A stretch of 64,000 bases of DNA from Gallionella sp. (lineage in GTDB: Bacteria; Pseudomonadota; Gammaproteobacteria; Burkholderiales; Gallionellaceae), in NCBI GenBank assembly GCA_028707275.1, contig JAQTUP010000004.1, positions 204,580-268,579 on the forward strand, given 5' to 3'. The translations under genes and the position numbers were made by a program. Under the pieces are notes generated by a model, which saw only the letters and a program-made list of their open reading frames with translations, had not been told where the DNA came from and ran no database searches. Of the stretch, positions 1 to 9,594 are shown piece by piece (the stretch's first letter is position 1; every line of letters starts with the position of its first letter).

Positions 1-1707
1 CACGGGCGTCACCGCCGTCACAACCCCCAGCGCATTTGTCAGTGTTGCAGTTGCGCTGCCCCCCTGATACGAAAAGCGGTCAGCGATGGCCGTGCTGATC
101 CCGTTACTCGGCAAGGTATCTACCACAGAGAGTGAGGTCGCATTCGCGAAACCATTGTTGGGGACAGTGATGCTGTAACTTGCCACGCCACCGGGCACGA
201 CAACAGGGGTACTGGTGGTTTTATTCAATGTCAGACTGGCCAACAGGATAGGGGTTGCACTCGCCACCGACGTGACTCCGACGGGCAGCGATGTAGTCGT
301 CATCTTGGCGGTATTGACCAAAACTTTATTGGCAGGGGGAGCCGTTGCAAAATTCACATCAAACTGCACCGTACCGCCGCCGCCCGAACCCAGCGTGGAC
401 AACGGACTAAAGTTGAAACCGCCTGCGACCACGGTAGTCGGCAGGATGTTCGTGCCGGACACAACGGTTTCCGAACCTGCCACCAGTGCGCCACCCGTTG
501 GCAAAATATCCGAGACCTGCACGTTGGTCTGCGCGCCCCCCGAGCTATTAAGAAAGGTGATTTCATAACGCACCTTGAGATTGGCAGCGCTCGGAAGTGA
601 GCCGCCCGTGTAGGGCTGGGGTACACAAGCTGCACCCGTACACATACCGACGATGCTCTTAACCAGAGTCAGTGTGCTGTCAGAATTCGCGATACTCGGA
701 TACATATAACGCCAGATATTACTCTTGCTGCCTAATGCCCCCGACGTTAATATCGACACGTCCCCGCCAAACACTTCACTGTTATTGACCAGCCCGGTTA
801 ACGGGATGGGTTGCGTGATGCGCAACTTTATCCGTACCGAAAACAGTTGCCCTACCGTGGTTTGCCCGCCGGCAAAACGCACGGCATTCGTATTGGCAGG
901 TAACGGGTTGCCGCCGGACAGCGGCCAACCGGCCGATGTCGCCACACCACCAATACACTGATTAGCCACCAGGCCGGGTACGCCTACCTGTGTACCATAG
1001 GTAGAACCCGGATAGCTGATACGCTGCCACGGTCCCTGGCCTGTCGCAACATCCCCTTTGATCAGGGTATCCGGCCCCGCGACGGGTGAAGGCACAGCGC
1101 CTGTGACTTGGGCACAGCCTGTCCCGGTAATAGCAGGGTTTGCCACGTAAGGGGCGAAGATCGAAGCGTCCCAGGCATTATGGACGCTATAAGGAATCGG
1201 CCCTCCTGCGGGCAAATTGGGGCTTAAACCATTGGTTGCTGTAATCGACGTGCTGCCGTTATTGGTATACATCGCCGTGCGCGGGTCGGTCGAATAGAAA
1301 ATGCCCGTTTCCGAATATTGCGACACGAAAATGGGTCTGACTTCCGCCGGGGGGGGCGGCGCAATTTGCGTATAAGAACCGTCCCCCCCGTTGTACTGTA
1401 CAAATTGCGCGTCGATCACTTGCGTACCGGCGGGGATGTAATCCGTCAAATAGACACCGCCGCCCACTTGCTCTGTCGTTCCACCAGGATACGGCGTGAA
1501 CTGGATGATGTATGAGACTTCATCACCCACAACCAAACCGCCCTGTCCTGCCTGGTAACGCGCCGCGATCATATCGCGGGTTTGCTTGTCCAGAAACTTG
1601 GTGGTTTGCGCCTCGCCCACATAGTCAGCGCGGGCAAGACTGGCGATACTCAACAAAAAAATGGACAGTGCGAATCGAATGCGACGAATAAAGTGTGTAT
1701 TGCTCAA
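1..1707 (-). CDS. Secreted DUF11-type surface protein, C-terminus beyond the window
   Basis: The frame is open without a stop from 1707 to the window edge (569 codons), so the gene is partial at its 3' end. An N-terminal signal peptide is visible: a basic start, a hydrophobic stretch ending in SIASLARA, then DYVGEA. The middle is Gly/Thr/Ser/Asn-rich. The last ~170 residues resemble DUF11 beta-sandwich repeats (KSIVGMC..., then LNKTTSTPVVVPGGVASYSI). The start must be TTG at 1707: GGAG lies 9 nt upstream, an in-frame TAA lies just before it, and the next ATG would remove the signal peptide. It follows the 2244-aa gene by 118 nt on the same strand and is probably the last visible gene of the same operon. 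The function is unknown; a cell-surface or matrix role is inferred from export and repeat type. Confidence 0.75.
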   Translation of the reverse strand, partial: MSNTHFIRRIRFALSIFLLSIASLARADYVGEAQTTKFLDKQTRDMIAARYQAGQGGLVVGDEVSYIIQFTPYPGGTTEQVGGGVYLTDYIPAGTQVIDAQFVQYNGGDGSYTQIAPPPPAEVRPIFVSQYSETGIFYSTDPRTAMYTNNGSTSITATNGLSPNLPAGGPIPYSVHNAWDASIFAPYVANPAITGTGCAQVTGAVPSPVAGPDTLIKGDVATGQGPWQRISYPGSTYGTQVGVPGLVANQCIGGVATSAGWPLSGGNPLPANTNAVRFAGGQTTVGQLFSVRIKLRITQPIPLTGLVNNSEVFGGDVSILTSGALGSKSNIWRYMYPSIANSDSTLTLVKSIVGMCTGAACVPQPYTGGSLPSAANLKVRYEITFLNSSGGAQTNVQVSDILPTGGALVAGSETVVSGTNILPTTVVAGGFNFSPLSTLGSGGGGTVQFDVNFATAPPANKVLVNTAKMTTTSLPVGVTSVASATPILLASLTLNKTTSTPVVVPGGVASYSITVPNNGFANATSLSVVDTLPSNGISTAIADRFSYQGGSATATLTNALGVVTAVTPV

Positions 1708-1740
1708 CTGCGTTTACTCCGATTAGGTACTTTTGACAGG

Positions 1741-1800
1741 CTCACTGCCATGCAATGAGCTCTCCCGCTACAGGGAGTGTGAATAGAGGGGGAACCCCCA
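1741..1800 (-). other. Three short hairpins between two surface-protein genes
   Basis: The 118-nt gap contains three consecutive small inverted repeats: CTCA/TGAG at 1741-1759, CTCCC/GGGAG at 1762-1777 and GGGGG-AA-CCCCC at 1788-1799. None is followed by a clear T-run on the minus strand, so they look more like mRNA-processing or stabilising structures than a full intrinsic terminator. Confidence 0.35.
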
Positions 1801-1825
1801 TGTAAAACGAGGAACGCTCACCCGG

Positions 1826-4800
1826 TCACGGCTGCACCCTGACCACAAAGTTCACCGCACCGCTACTGCCCGGAGCAAGTGTGCCCGCCATGGTGTAGAC
1901 GATAGAACCTGTCGCATTGACTGCGGGAGCTGTAATCACGCAGCCCGAGAGATTGAGCGGCAATACGCCGCAACTGGCGCTCCTGAACAGAGTGTAAAAC
2001 GGCGTCGCATCGTGAATGATCACGCTGGACAGCAGACCACTGCTTTTGTTGGCATACACGACCGTATAGGTGATGTCCCCTCCCGGCAAGGCGGTCGCCG
2101 TGCTGACGCTTTTGACCAGCGTCAGACCCGAGCCTGTGGCCTGGCCTGCCGTTGTCGTATCGTGGCGCAGATAGTTGAAACTGACCGCCCCCCCCGAAAA
2201 AGTCGCATTGAACGTCGCCGTGATCGTCAGCGCATTTTGCGCATTGATAGGCGCGGCTGCCGGAATAAACTCCTTGACCAGCAAACAGACCGTCTGAGCG
2301 GCGGTGACAGCGACCGACGCCGGTAAAATAACTTCCCCGGCATCAATGACAGCATTGCAATTGGCATCGACATAAATGATTTCGTTCCATCCGGTGATGG
2401 CAGGGCTGGATATTTTACTGACCGCGAAAGACACCGCGCCGCTCGTGCCCGCAATAAACGTGTGCGGATAGAACACCACCGAGCCTGGCATAGCCGACTG
2501 CGCGCCGTCGGTCAAAAACTGGTTGTCCGGCACATCGGCGAAATTGACCCCGCTGTAATTGGTGCCCGATACCACACTGAAGGCTGTGGTATCGGTGCTG
2601 CGCGTATAAGTACCCCCCGTGTTGCCTGCCTGTCCGCCGGTGCTAAGATAGCCGGACAGATTGACTTCGGTGACCGTCATCGCGCCGGTCACGGAGGACG
2701 GCAGCCACATCACATAATCGCCGTTCCCATCGGTGATCGCCGCAGCGCAAAGGGTGGCGGCGCATCCGGCCTGATTTGCCGTAACCGTCACCCCATTAAT
2801 GCCGACTTCACCGCTATCCTGCACGCCATTATTTGCAAACGCGCCCGCACCGTTGTCGAGAAATACCCGTCCGGCAAGACGACTGCCGGTAAACAGTCCG
2901 AAATTCTGCTCAGGCACATTCGTCGCCGCCACCGTCACGCTCAGTACGCCGGAAGTCGGTGTTCCGTTGAACCAGTTGGCAGGCGTACTGGCGACCGTAT
3001 CGGCAGCCGTCGCGTTGCTGCTCAACACGATGCAGTAATTTCCTGCCGCCACACCTGTAAAGCTATAAGTACCGGCCGGTGCGCTCAGGGTTTGCACGGA
3101 GACCGCCGTACCTGCCGCCGGACACGCGCCTGCAAACAGCTTCGCGTAAACCGCAGGCCCACCAGCCCAGTCCTCTGCACTGTCAGGTATGCCGTTATGA
3201 TTGACATCAACATACACCCGGCCTGTGACACTATAACCTGTAGTGAGCACAGTCAAACTGGCCGTGTTACTCGCAGAACCAGCACTGACCGTCTCGTTGC
3301 TAATCACCCCGGAACTGGTGTTGGGATGAACGCCCACTGTGCTGCTGGTCACGACGACCGTGACGGTACAACTCCCCGCCGCCGGGATGCTCAAGCCGCT
3401 GAAGGTCAGCGAACTGGCCCCCGCTGCAAAGGAATTGCCGCCAGCCCCCGTACAGGTGCCACCAGCCGCACCGGCGGCCGCGATACTCATCCCCGATAAG
3501 GTATCGGTAAATCCGGCACCGGTAAACGCCTGCAAGGCATTGGTATTGCCAAGCGTAAAGGTTAAAGTCGAATTGCCACCCTGATTAATGGAGGCGGGCA
3601 AAAAATCCTTGACGATGGTGGGTTTGTCCAGCACCTCCAGTGTAGCGCTGGCAAAACCGGCACTGGTGCCGGCGTTCGTGCTGACCAGGGTAGATGAGAT
3701 ATTGTTATACGTCCCGACCGTCGCTGCACTGACATTGACCGTTACGGTACAGCTCCCCCCTGCGGCGATGCTGCCGTTTTGCAAGGAAATACCCACGTTA
3801 CCGGCGGCCGCCGCACCCGTATTGGTGGAATTGCGCACCGTAGCGCCCACACAGGTGGTCGATGCGACCAGCGGTGTGGCCACCACCATTTGTCCGGGCG
3901 AATTGGGAAACAGGTCTGTAAACGATGGGTTTCCCAGGGTCGCGGCAACCGTGGTATTGACAGCATTACTCAAGGTAAAGGTGAGCGTAGCCGTCTCCCC
4001 CGAACCCATGGTAGCAAGATTAAAAGCCTTGCTGATGGTAGGAGGAACCAGCACCGTCAGGTTTTGCACCGCACAGCCTGTGCCCGCCGAGGGTGTCTGA
4101 TCACTGATAATACCTGTGCAGGTATTGGGATTCACACCGCCGCTGCTGCTGGTGATGGGCACGATCACCGTACAACTGCCTGCGGCTGGAATGGTCAGGC
4201 CAGTAAAACTCAGCAACCCGGTCTGCCCGGCCGAAAACAGGTTACTGCCAGCACCCGTGCAGGTGCCGGTTGCAGCTCCCGGCGTTGCGATGCTCATATT
4301 GGTCAGAGTATCGGTAAAGCTGGCACCGGTTAATGCTCCCGCGTTGGTATTACTCAGCGTAAAGGTTAAATTAGTCGAACCGCCTGCTGAAATAGTAGAC
4401 GCTGTAAAAGCCTTGGCGATGGTGGGCGCGTTGACCACCACCAGACTCGCACTCGCCGCATCGGGATTGGAACTGCCCTCGAATGTGCTGACCGCTCCGA
4501 CCGCGATGTTGTTGACATACGTACCGGCCACAGCCACCGTAACCGGAACCGACATCAGACAGGTCGAATTTGCCAAAAAGCTGCCACCCGCAAGGCTGAC
4601 CGTATTGCCGCCGATAGCTGCCGTCAGCACGCCGCCACAGGCGTTAGTGGCAGCACCGGCCGCGACCGTCATGCCGGCCGGCAGAGTATCGGTAAAGGCG
4701 CCCTGGGTACGGTTGACATTGACCGAGTTAAAAACCAGGATATTCAGCGTTGAAGTCCCGCCTGTTCCAATCGTGGCGGGAGAAAAATTCTTGGTAACAT

Positions 4801-7800
4801 TAACGTTGCGCAACACCGTCAGCGTCGCGCTAGGAGAGTTGGTGTTAGTTGATAATTGAGCAGAAGTCATGCTCGATGCGGGTATGGTATTGGTCAGATT
4901 ACCATCCAGATAGGCGCCTACTCTCACCCCCCAGGTACATTGGGCGCCAGCTGGCATGGTCGCGCCACTGATCGTAAAACTGGTCGCACTCGGAACAGCC
5001 GTAATCGTCCCCATGGAGCATGCGCCACTGACCAAACGGGGAGTGGGATTCGCCGAAATAATCATGCCTGCCGGAAGATTATCGGTCACCGTGATATTGC
5101 TCAGTGCGGATGCCCCGACCGAAGTATTATCGATCAGCACCTGTAACTCGGAATCAGCACCACCATTGGCTGTCGCCGGATTAAACGACTTGTTGACAAT
5201 CACATTGTTGACCGGGGCCGCCGTGACCGTTAAGCCTGCAGAAGGACTGGTTGAGCAGGTGTAGCCGCCAGTCGCAGTAGGTGCAGGAATGGTATTGGTA
5301 GTCACACCCGCAGCGGCAGGAGCCGTGATGTTCACACTGATGGAGCAGGAAGATCCTGAGGGCAGATTCCCGCCACTGAGTGACAAGAGCGAACTGCCCG
5401 CTGTCGCGCTCACCGTGCCCCCGCAGGTATTGCCCACCCCGGGGGTCGCGCCTATCGTCTGACCGAGAGGCAAGGTATCGCTGAAGGCCAGACCGCTGAA
5501 GGCAGGTGCGCCCACCGCGTTGGTCAGTGTCACCGTCATGACGGAATTCTGGCTGGCATATACGGTAGCCGGAGCATATGCCTTGCCGCAGGTAAAGGCC
5601 GGGTTGACCGTTACATTGATGCTCCGAACGGCTGTGTTATTGCCCTGAGTAGTCTGCAATCCAGCTACCGCAACCGTATTGGTACGCACCCCTGTCACAG
5701 CGGTGGCGTCCGGTACGGCACCAAAGGTAATGGTGCAAGTCCCGCCCGATGCAGGTATCGTCCCGGCTGTCATGGTCACCACCGTCCCCCCGGCCGGGGC
5801 GCTCAGATTATGGCCCACACAAGTGCTGCTGGGTACGGGCGCACTGGCGATCGTCCAGCCTGCCCCCAGCGTTGCCGCCAGGTCATCGGTAAACGAAGTG
5901 ATCGTAGCCGCAGCCGTGTTGGCTGCTGCCGTTTTCAAAGTAACGGTGAAGGTGGTGGTCTGCCCCTGCACCACCGTTGCAGGTACGGCCGTTTTGGCCG
6001 AAACCGATGGCACGGATACGGTCAGCACAGCCACTCCAGTTGCCGCATTATTGCCCTGATCAGTCTTGAGCGCAGCTATTGGCACAGTGTTGGTCTTGTT
6101 GCCGGCCGCGACCGTCTTGGCAATGTTAACCGGTACGGTAATGGTGCAGCTGCCCAGCGCCGGAATAATTGAGCCTACAGGCAGGGAAATCAGCGTTGTG
6201 CCCGGCGTGGCGGTAACGGCGCCGCCGGTACAGGTGGTACTCGCAGCCGGAGCCGTGGCAATAGTGATCCCCGCGCCCATGCTAGTGAGGTTGTCAGTGA
6301 AGGCGCTGGTAATGAGCGTGGCGGGATTAGCCGAAGGGTTGGTCAGGGTAATGGTCAGCGTGCTCGATGTTGAACCTGCCACCCCTGCGCCCGCATTGGA
6401 CGGTGAAAAGACTTTGCTGACGCTGGGCGTGGTCACCGTAAAGGTGGCCGTGCCCGTTGCGGTATTATTGCCACGGTCTGTTACCAGCGCACCGATGGCA
6501 ACCGTGTTGGTAAACACGCCAGCGGGCGTTCCCAGGGCAACCTGAACCGGGACGGTGATGGTGCAGGTGCCGTTGGCCGGTATAGTGCCGCCCGCCAGAG
6601 AAATCGGGGTAGTGCCGACCGCAGCTGTCAGAACCGCACCCGCACAGGTGGTACTGGCCGCTGCCGCTACGGTGAATCCGCCCGGGGCACCGCCCATGGT
6701 GGCCAGATTGTCGGCGAATGAGGTGATGGCTGCGGCAGTGGACGAAAAGTTGCGCAACGTAATGGTAAGCGTGGTGGTCAGCGGGGTAACCGCACCATTA
6801 TTTGGCGAGAATACCTTGGTGACTGTCGGAAAAGCGACCGTCAGCGTACCAGTCCTGACAGCCGTATTGTTGCCATTGCTGGTTTGCAAGCCGTTTATCT
6901 GGATGGTGTTGATCTTGGCGCCTGCCGTTAAACCCGTCGAGGCAAGTTGCACGGGCACAGTAATAGTGCAGGTCGCCGCCGCCCCGTTGGTCGCCACCGT
7001 TGCAGGGATAGCCCCGTCTGTTTTGGTAATGCTGGTGCCGCCTGCAGGTGCTGTCACCGTACCGCCACAGGTGGTGCTGGGCAGCGGCGCTGCCGCGACG
7101 GTAAAGCCTGCGCCCATCGTGGTCAGCAGGTCGGTGAATGAAGTGATATTGGACGCCGTACCCCACGTGCTACTCAGGGTAATGGTCATGGTGGAGATAC
7201 CCCCCGGCGCTTCGGTCGCCGCAGCAAAAACCTTGGCGGAGACACTAACGACAGGTGCGGTAGTGGTCAGATTGGCGGACACGGCAGGAAACGTCGTAGG
7301 GCCTGTGGCATCAGCAAAATCTCCTGCCGGAATGGCATTTGGCAGCGTACCCGCCACGCCGGTGGTGGCCACCACATTCACCTGCATGGTACAACTCCCG
7401 ACCGCTCCGTTGGTATTAGCAGATGCGGGTATGGTCACACCTGTAACCGAAAAGCTGCTGGCACCGGCGACTGCCGTGATACTGCCGCCGACACAAGTTT
7501 TTGAAGCGGCAGGTATCGCGGCCACCACCATCCCGGCTGGAAAATTGTCGGTCAGTGTCGCACCGGTCAATGCGGTCAGATTGCGGTTCTGCAGCGTCAG
7601 CGTGAGCGTTGAAACCTGCTGGCCGTTGGCGACGATGGTCGGTGTGCCGAAAACCTTGGTCAGGTTGCCGCCAATTTGTGCCGCCAGCCCCAGGCTGCCG
7701 GTGGCGACCGCATTGGTTGCGCCCTCGTTGGTGGTGATCGCTCCCGCAGCCAGAGTGTTGGTGACCGTGTTGTTCTGCGCAACCGTCTTATCGGCAGAGG

Positions 7801-8560
7801 TTATCGTGACAACGATGGTGCAACTGCCGTTCGCGGGAATGGTACCGCCCGACAGGCTGAAAGATCCTGCCATCGCGACGGCTGACACAGCACCCCCGGC
7901 GCAAGTCGTCGAGGCGGCAGGCACTGTATTGACCGCCAGGCCTGCCGGTAACGTGTCGGTAAAGGCTGCCCCGGTCAGCGCCTGGGAATTGGGATTGGTC
8001 AGCGTGATGGTGCTGATCGTCGTGCCACCACCGTGAATAAAGGTGGTGTTAAAGGTCTTGCTGGCCGTCAGGTTGGCGGGGTTGGATACGGTCAGGGTAG
8101 CGCTGGCCGATGCCGGGTTACTGCCCTGATTGGAAGTGGTCAGGCCGCCGACCGGGATGGTATTCACCAGATTTCCCACCGCCGCCCCTATCACCCGAAC
8201 GGTGATGGTGCAGGTGCCGGAAGTCGAACCCGTACCCGCAGGGATCGTGGCGCCCGTTAACGCTATTTGGGAAGTGGGCGCAATGGATACAGTACCGCCG
8301 CAACCATTACCCAAGACCGAATCAGCGACCATACCGGCGGGCAGCGTGTCGGTAAAGGCCGCATTCAGCCCTGCCGTGGTGGCTGAATTCACCAGCACCA
8401 GGGTCATCGTGGAAGTCTGGTTGGTCAGGATATTAATCGGCGAGAGCGACTTGCTGACATCGATCACCGCCTCGGCCGCAGGAGCCAGCGACAGCAGCGC
8501 GCAAAAAACCAGCACCTTCAGGTGTTGTCGGTATCCGCGCCATTTTTGCATATTGATCAC
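1826..8560 (-). CDS. Giant secreted protein with 13 tandem DUF11-like repeats and SdrD-B domains
   Basis: This is a 2244-aa exported protein with a signal peptide ending near LAPAAEA (residue ~30). About 13 tandem repeats of 120-140 residues follow, to ~1775. Each opens with a K-x-F/Y-x-P-like strand (VSKSLSP, LTKVFGT, VTKVFSP, IAKAFTA, IVKDFLP) and carries FTDTLPAG, a paired Cys (TTCxGG) and GGTIPA-SCTI motifs. Two SdrD-B-like domains follow (VTGRVYVDVNHNGIPDSAED near 1778; LAGRVFLDNG near 1893), then a final DUF11 unit (~2143). The start is GTG at 8560 or ATG at 8551. The stop of the OmpA-type gene is only 8 nt upstream, so the two are co-transcribed. DUF11/SdrD-B stacks form extended stalks in other surface proteins; adhesion, sheath or S-layer use here is inference. 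No sortase signal or barrel is visible, so the anchoring mode is unknown. Confidence 0.85.
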   Translation of the reverse strand: MINMQKWRGYRQHLKVLVFCALLSLAPAAEAVIDVSKSLSPINILTNQTSTMTLVLVNSATTAGLNAAFTDTLPAGMVADSVLGNGCGGTVSIAPTSQIALTGATIPAGTGSTSGTCTITVRVIGAAVGNLVNTIPVGGLTTSNQGSNPASASATLTVSNPANLTASKTFNTTFIHGGGTTISTITLTNPNSQALTGAAFTDTLPAGLAVNTVPAASTTCAGGAVSAVAMAGSFSLSGGTIPANGSCTIVVTITSADKTVAQNNTVTNTLAAGAITTNEGATNAVATGSLGLAAQIGGNLTKVFGTPTIVANGQQVSTLTLTLQNRNLTALTGATLTDNFPAGMVVAAIPAASKTCVGGSITAVAGASSFSVTGVTIPASANTNGAVGSCTMQVNVVATTGVAGTLPNAIPAGDFADATGPTTFPAVSANLTTTAPVVSVSAKVFAAATEAPGGISTMTITLSSTWGTASNITSFTDLLTTMGAGFTVAAAPLPSTTCGGTVTAPAGGTSITKTDGAIPATVATNGAAATCTITVPVQLASTGLTAGAKINTIQINGLQTSNGNNTAVRTGTLTVAFPTVTKVFSPNNGAVTPLTTTLTITLRNFSSTAAAITSFADNLATMGGAPGGFTVAAAASTTCAGAVLTAAVGTTPISLAGGTIPANGTCTITVPVQVALGTPAGVFTNTVAIGALVTDRGNNTATGTATFTVTTPSVSKVFSPSNAGAGVAGSTSSTLTITLTNPSANPATLITSAFTDNLTSMGAGITIATAPAASTTCTGGAVTATPGTTLISLPVGSIIPALGSCTITVPVNIAKTVAAGNKTNTVPIAALKTDQGNNAATGVAVLTVSVPSVSAKTAVPATVVQGQTTTFTVTLKTAAANTAAATITSFTDDLAATLGAGWTIASAPVPSSTCVGHNLSAPAGGTVVTMTAGTIPASGGTCTITFGAVPDATAVTGVRTNTVAVAGLQTTQGNNTAVRSINVTVNPAFTCGKAYAPATVYASQNSVMTVTLTNAVGAPAFSGLAFSDTLPLGQTIGATPGVGNTCGGTVSATAGSSLLSLSGGNLPSGSSCSISVNITAPAAAGVTTNTIPAPTATGGYTCSTSPSAGLTVTAAPVNNVIVNKSFNPATANGGADSELQVLIDNTSVGASALSNITVTDNLPAGMIISANPTPRLVSGACSMGTITAVPSATSFTISGATMPAGAQCTWGVRVGAYLDGNLTNTIPASSMTSAQLSTNTNSPSATLTVLRNVNVTKNFSPATIGTGGTSTLNILVFNSVNVNRTQGAFTDTLPAGMTVAAGAATNACGGVLTAAIGGNTVSLAGGSFLANSTCLMSVPVTVAVAGTYVNNIAVGAVSTFEGSSNPDAASASLVVVNAPTIAKAFTASTISAGGSTNLTFTLSNTNAGALTGASFTDTLTNMSIATPGAATGTCTGAGSNLFSAGQTGLLSFTGLTIPAAGSCTVIVPITSSSGGVNPNTCTGIISDQTPSAGTGCAVQNLTVLVPPTISKAFNLATMGSGETATLTFTLSNAVNTTVAATLGNPSFTDLFPNSPGQMVVATPLVASTTCVGATVRNSTNTGAAAAGNVGISLQNGSIAAGGSCTVTVNVSAATVGTYNNISSTLVSTNAGTSAGFASATLEVLDKPTIVKDFLPASINQGGNSTLTFTLGNTNALQAFTGAGFTDTLSGMSIAAAGAAGGTCTGAGGNSFAAGASSLTFSGLSIPAAGSCTVTVVVTSSTVGVHPNTSSGVISNETVSAGSASNTASLTVLTTGYSVTGRVYVDVNHNGIPDSAEDWAGGPAVYAKLFAGACPAAGTAVSVQTLSAPAGTYSFTGVAAGNYCIVLSSNATAADTVASTPANWFNGTPTSGVLSVTVAATNVPEQNFGLFTGSRLAGRVFLDNGAGAFANNGVQDSGEVGINGVTVTANQAGCAATLCAAAITDGNGDYVMWLPSSVTGAMTVTEVNLSGYLSTGGQAGNTGGTYTRSTDTTAFSVVSGTNYSGVNFADVPDNQFLTDGAQSAMPGSVVFYPHTFIAGTSGAVSFAVSKISSPAITGWNEIIYVDANCNAVIDAGEVILPASVAVTAAQTVCLLVKEFIPAAAPINAQNALTITATFNATFSGGAVSFNYLRHDTTTAGQATGSGLTLVKSVSTATALPGGDITYTVVYANKSSGLLSSVIIHDATPFYTLFRSASCGVLPLNLSGCVITAPAVNATGSIVYTMAGTLAPGSSGAVNFVVRVQP

Positions 8561-8568
8561 TGTACAGC

Positions 8569-9594
8569 TTAAGGTAAATTTGACGGAGGAAATGCAGTAT
8601 CGATTCGTTCTCCGCCCGGCTGCAAATCCGCATCCTGAGCCTGCATTCTTATCCCGGAAGACTCAGTCGCCGGGTCGTCGATGATGACAAATTCCACCCG
8701 CCTGTCGTGTGCGTTGGCATCAGAACCCTCGGGCAGTTTCAGCAGCTGGCGTCGCCCCATCCCCCGCGAGAGGAAGCGATCATCAGGCACACCCAGCTCG
8801 CTCAGGCGTTGTTTGATGCGCGCAGCCCGACGTTGCGAGAGTTTCAGGTTATATTCTTCCCCGCCGATACGGTCGGTGTGCCCGACCAGTTCGAGTCTCA
8901 ACGCCGGATGGGTGCGCAATGTCTCTGCCAGATCTTGTAACACCTGCTCTGTCTCTGCGCTGATGTCATCCTGCTTGTACGCGAAATGCACCGATTCCGG
9001 CAGCATCAAAGCCGCCATTTCTTCGGGTTTGGCGAGCGCCGCTTTTCTGGCGATTTCATCCAGCAGGCAATCTTGCTCTACCCGTTCAGCATCGCGGAGC
9101 AACTGTTCGGCCTCCTTGAGATAGCGACGCGCGTGGCGCATGCCCAGCTCGGGAATTTCGTGCCCGCCCCATACCAGCAACACCTCGGCGCGCGCCAGAT
9201 AAGGCGCGGCACAGCCCTGACGATTACCCATGGCCAACGCGGCCCACAGATCTTCGCGCACCCGCGTTGTACCGCGTATCACATCCGGCCGTGCCGCGCC
9301 TTCGGGCAGCTTTTGTTCCAGCCAGCCTGTCAGCTGCTCAGCCCTTTGCACGGCGTCTTCGACCAGGCCTGTATTATCGCGCTCGATATATTCCTCGAAA
9401 GCGAAATCCAGCCAAGCCTGCGCCTTGGTGGACATATACACCGAAGTCATTTGTCCGGTATCCACCGCCTGCGAGGCTCGCTGGCGAAGCGAGTCGATTT
9501 GTGCGCCGACACCGGGTTTAATGGAAACTTCTGCCTGCGCCGGGAGTGAAAAAATCAGCGCGGCGCTCAGTGAAACGGTAAAACGGTAAATCAT
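8569..9594 (-). CDS. OmpA-family peptidoglycan-binding protein
   Basis: This 341-aa protein has a signal peptide (MIYRFTVSLSAALIFSLPAQA), a ~170-residue helical, charge-rich region, and a C-terminal OmpA/MotB-type domain from about residue 200 to 310. Diagnostic motifs are VHFAYKQDDIS, LELVGHTDRIGGEEYN, LSQRRAARIKQRL and DRRVEFVI. The domain binds meso-diaminopimelate peptidoglycan in the periplasm. There is no recognisable N-terminal OmpA barrel. Its ATG overlaps the stop of the upstream 2114-aa gene (ATGA), which suggests translational coupling, and the next giant gene starts 8 nt after its stop. The likely role is to fix the surface-protein assembly to the cell wall; this is inferred from domain type and position. 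Confidence 0.88.
   Translation of the reverse strand: MIYRFTVSLSAALIFSLPAQAEVSIKPGVGAQIDSLRQRASQAVDTGQMTSVYMSTKAQAWLDFAFEEYIERDNTGLVEDAVQRAEQLTGWLEQKLPEGAARPDVIRGTTRVREDLWAALAMGNRQGCAAPYLARAEVLLVWGGHEIPELGMRHARRYLKEAEQLLRDAERVEQDCLLDEIARKAALAKPEEMAALMLPESVHFAYKQDDISAETEQVLQDLAETLRTHPALRLELVGHTDRIGGEEYNLKLSQRRAARIKQRLSELGVPDDRFLSRGMGRRQLLKLPEGSDANAHDRRVEFVIIDDPATESSGIRMQAQDADLQPGGERIDTAFPPSNLP

Noticed and set aside
6555..8036. 493-codon open frame on the plus strand
   Set aside because: It is antisense to the 13-repeat DUF11 protein. Its own apparent repeats simply mirror the sense repeats.
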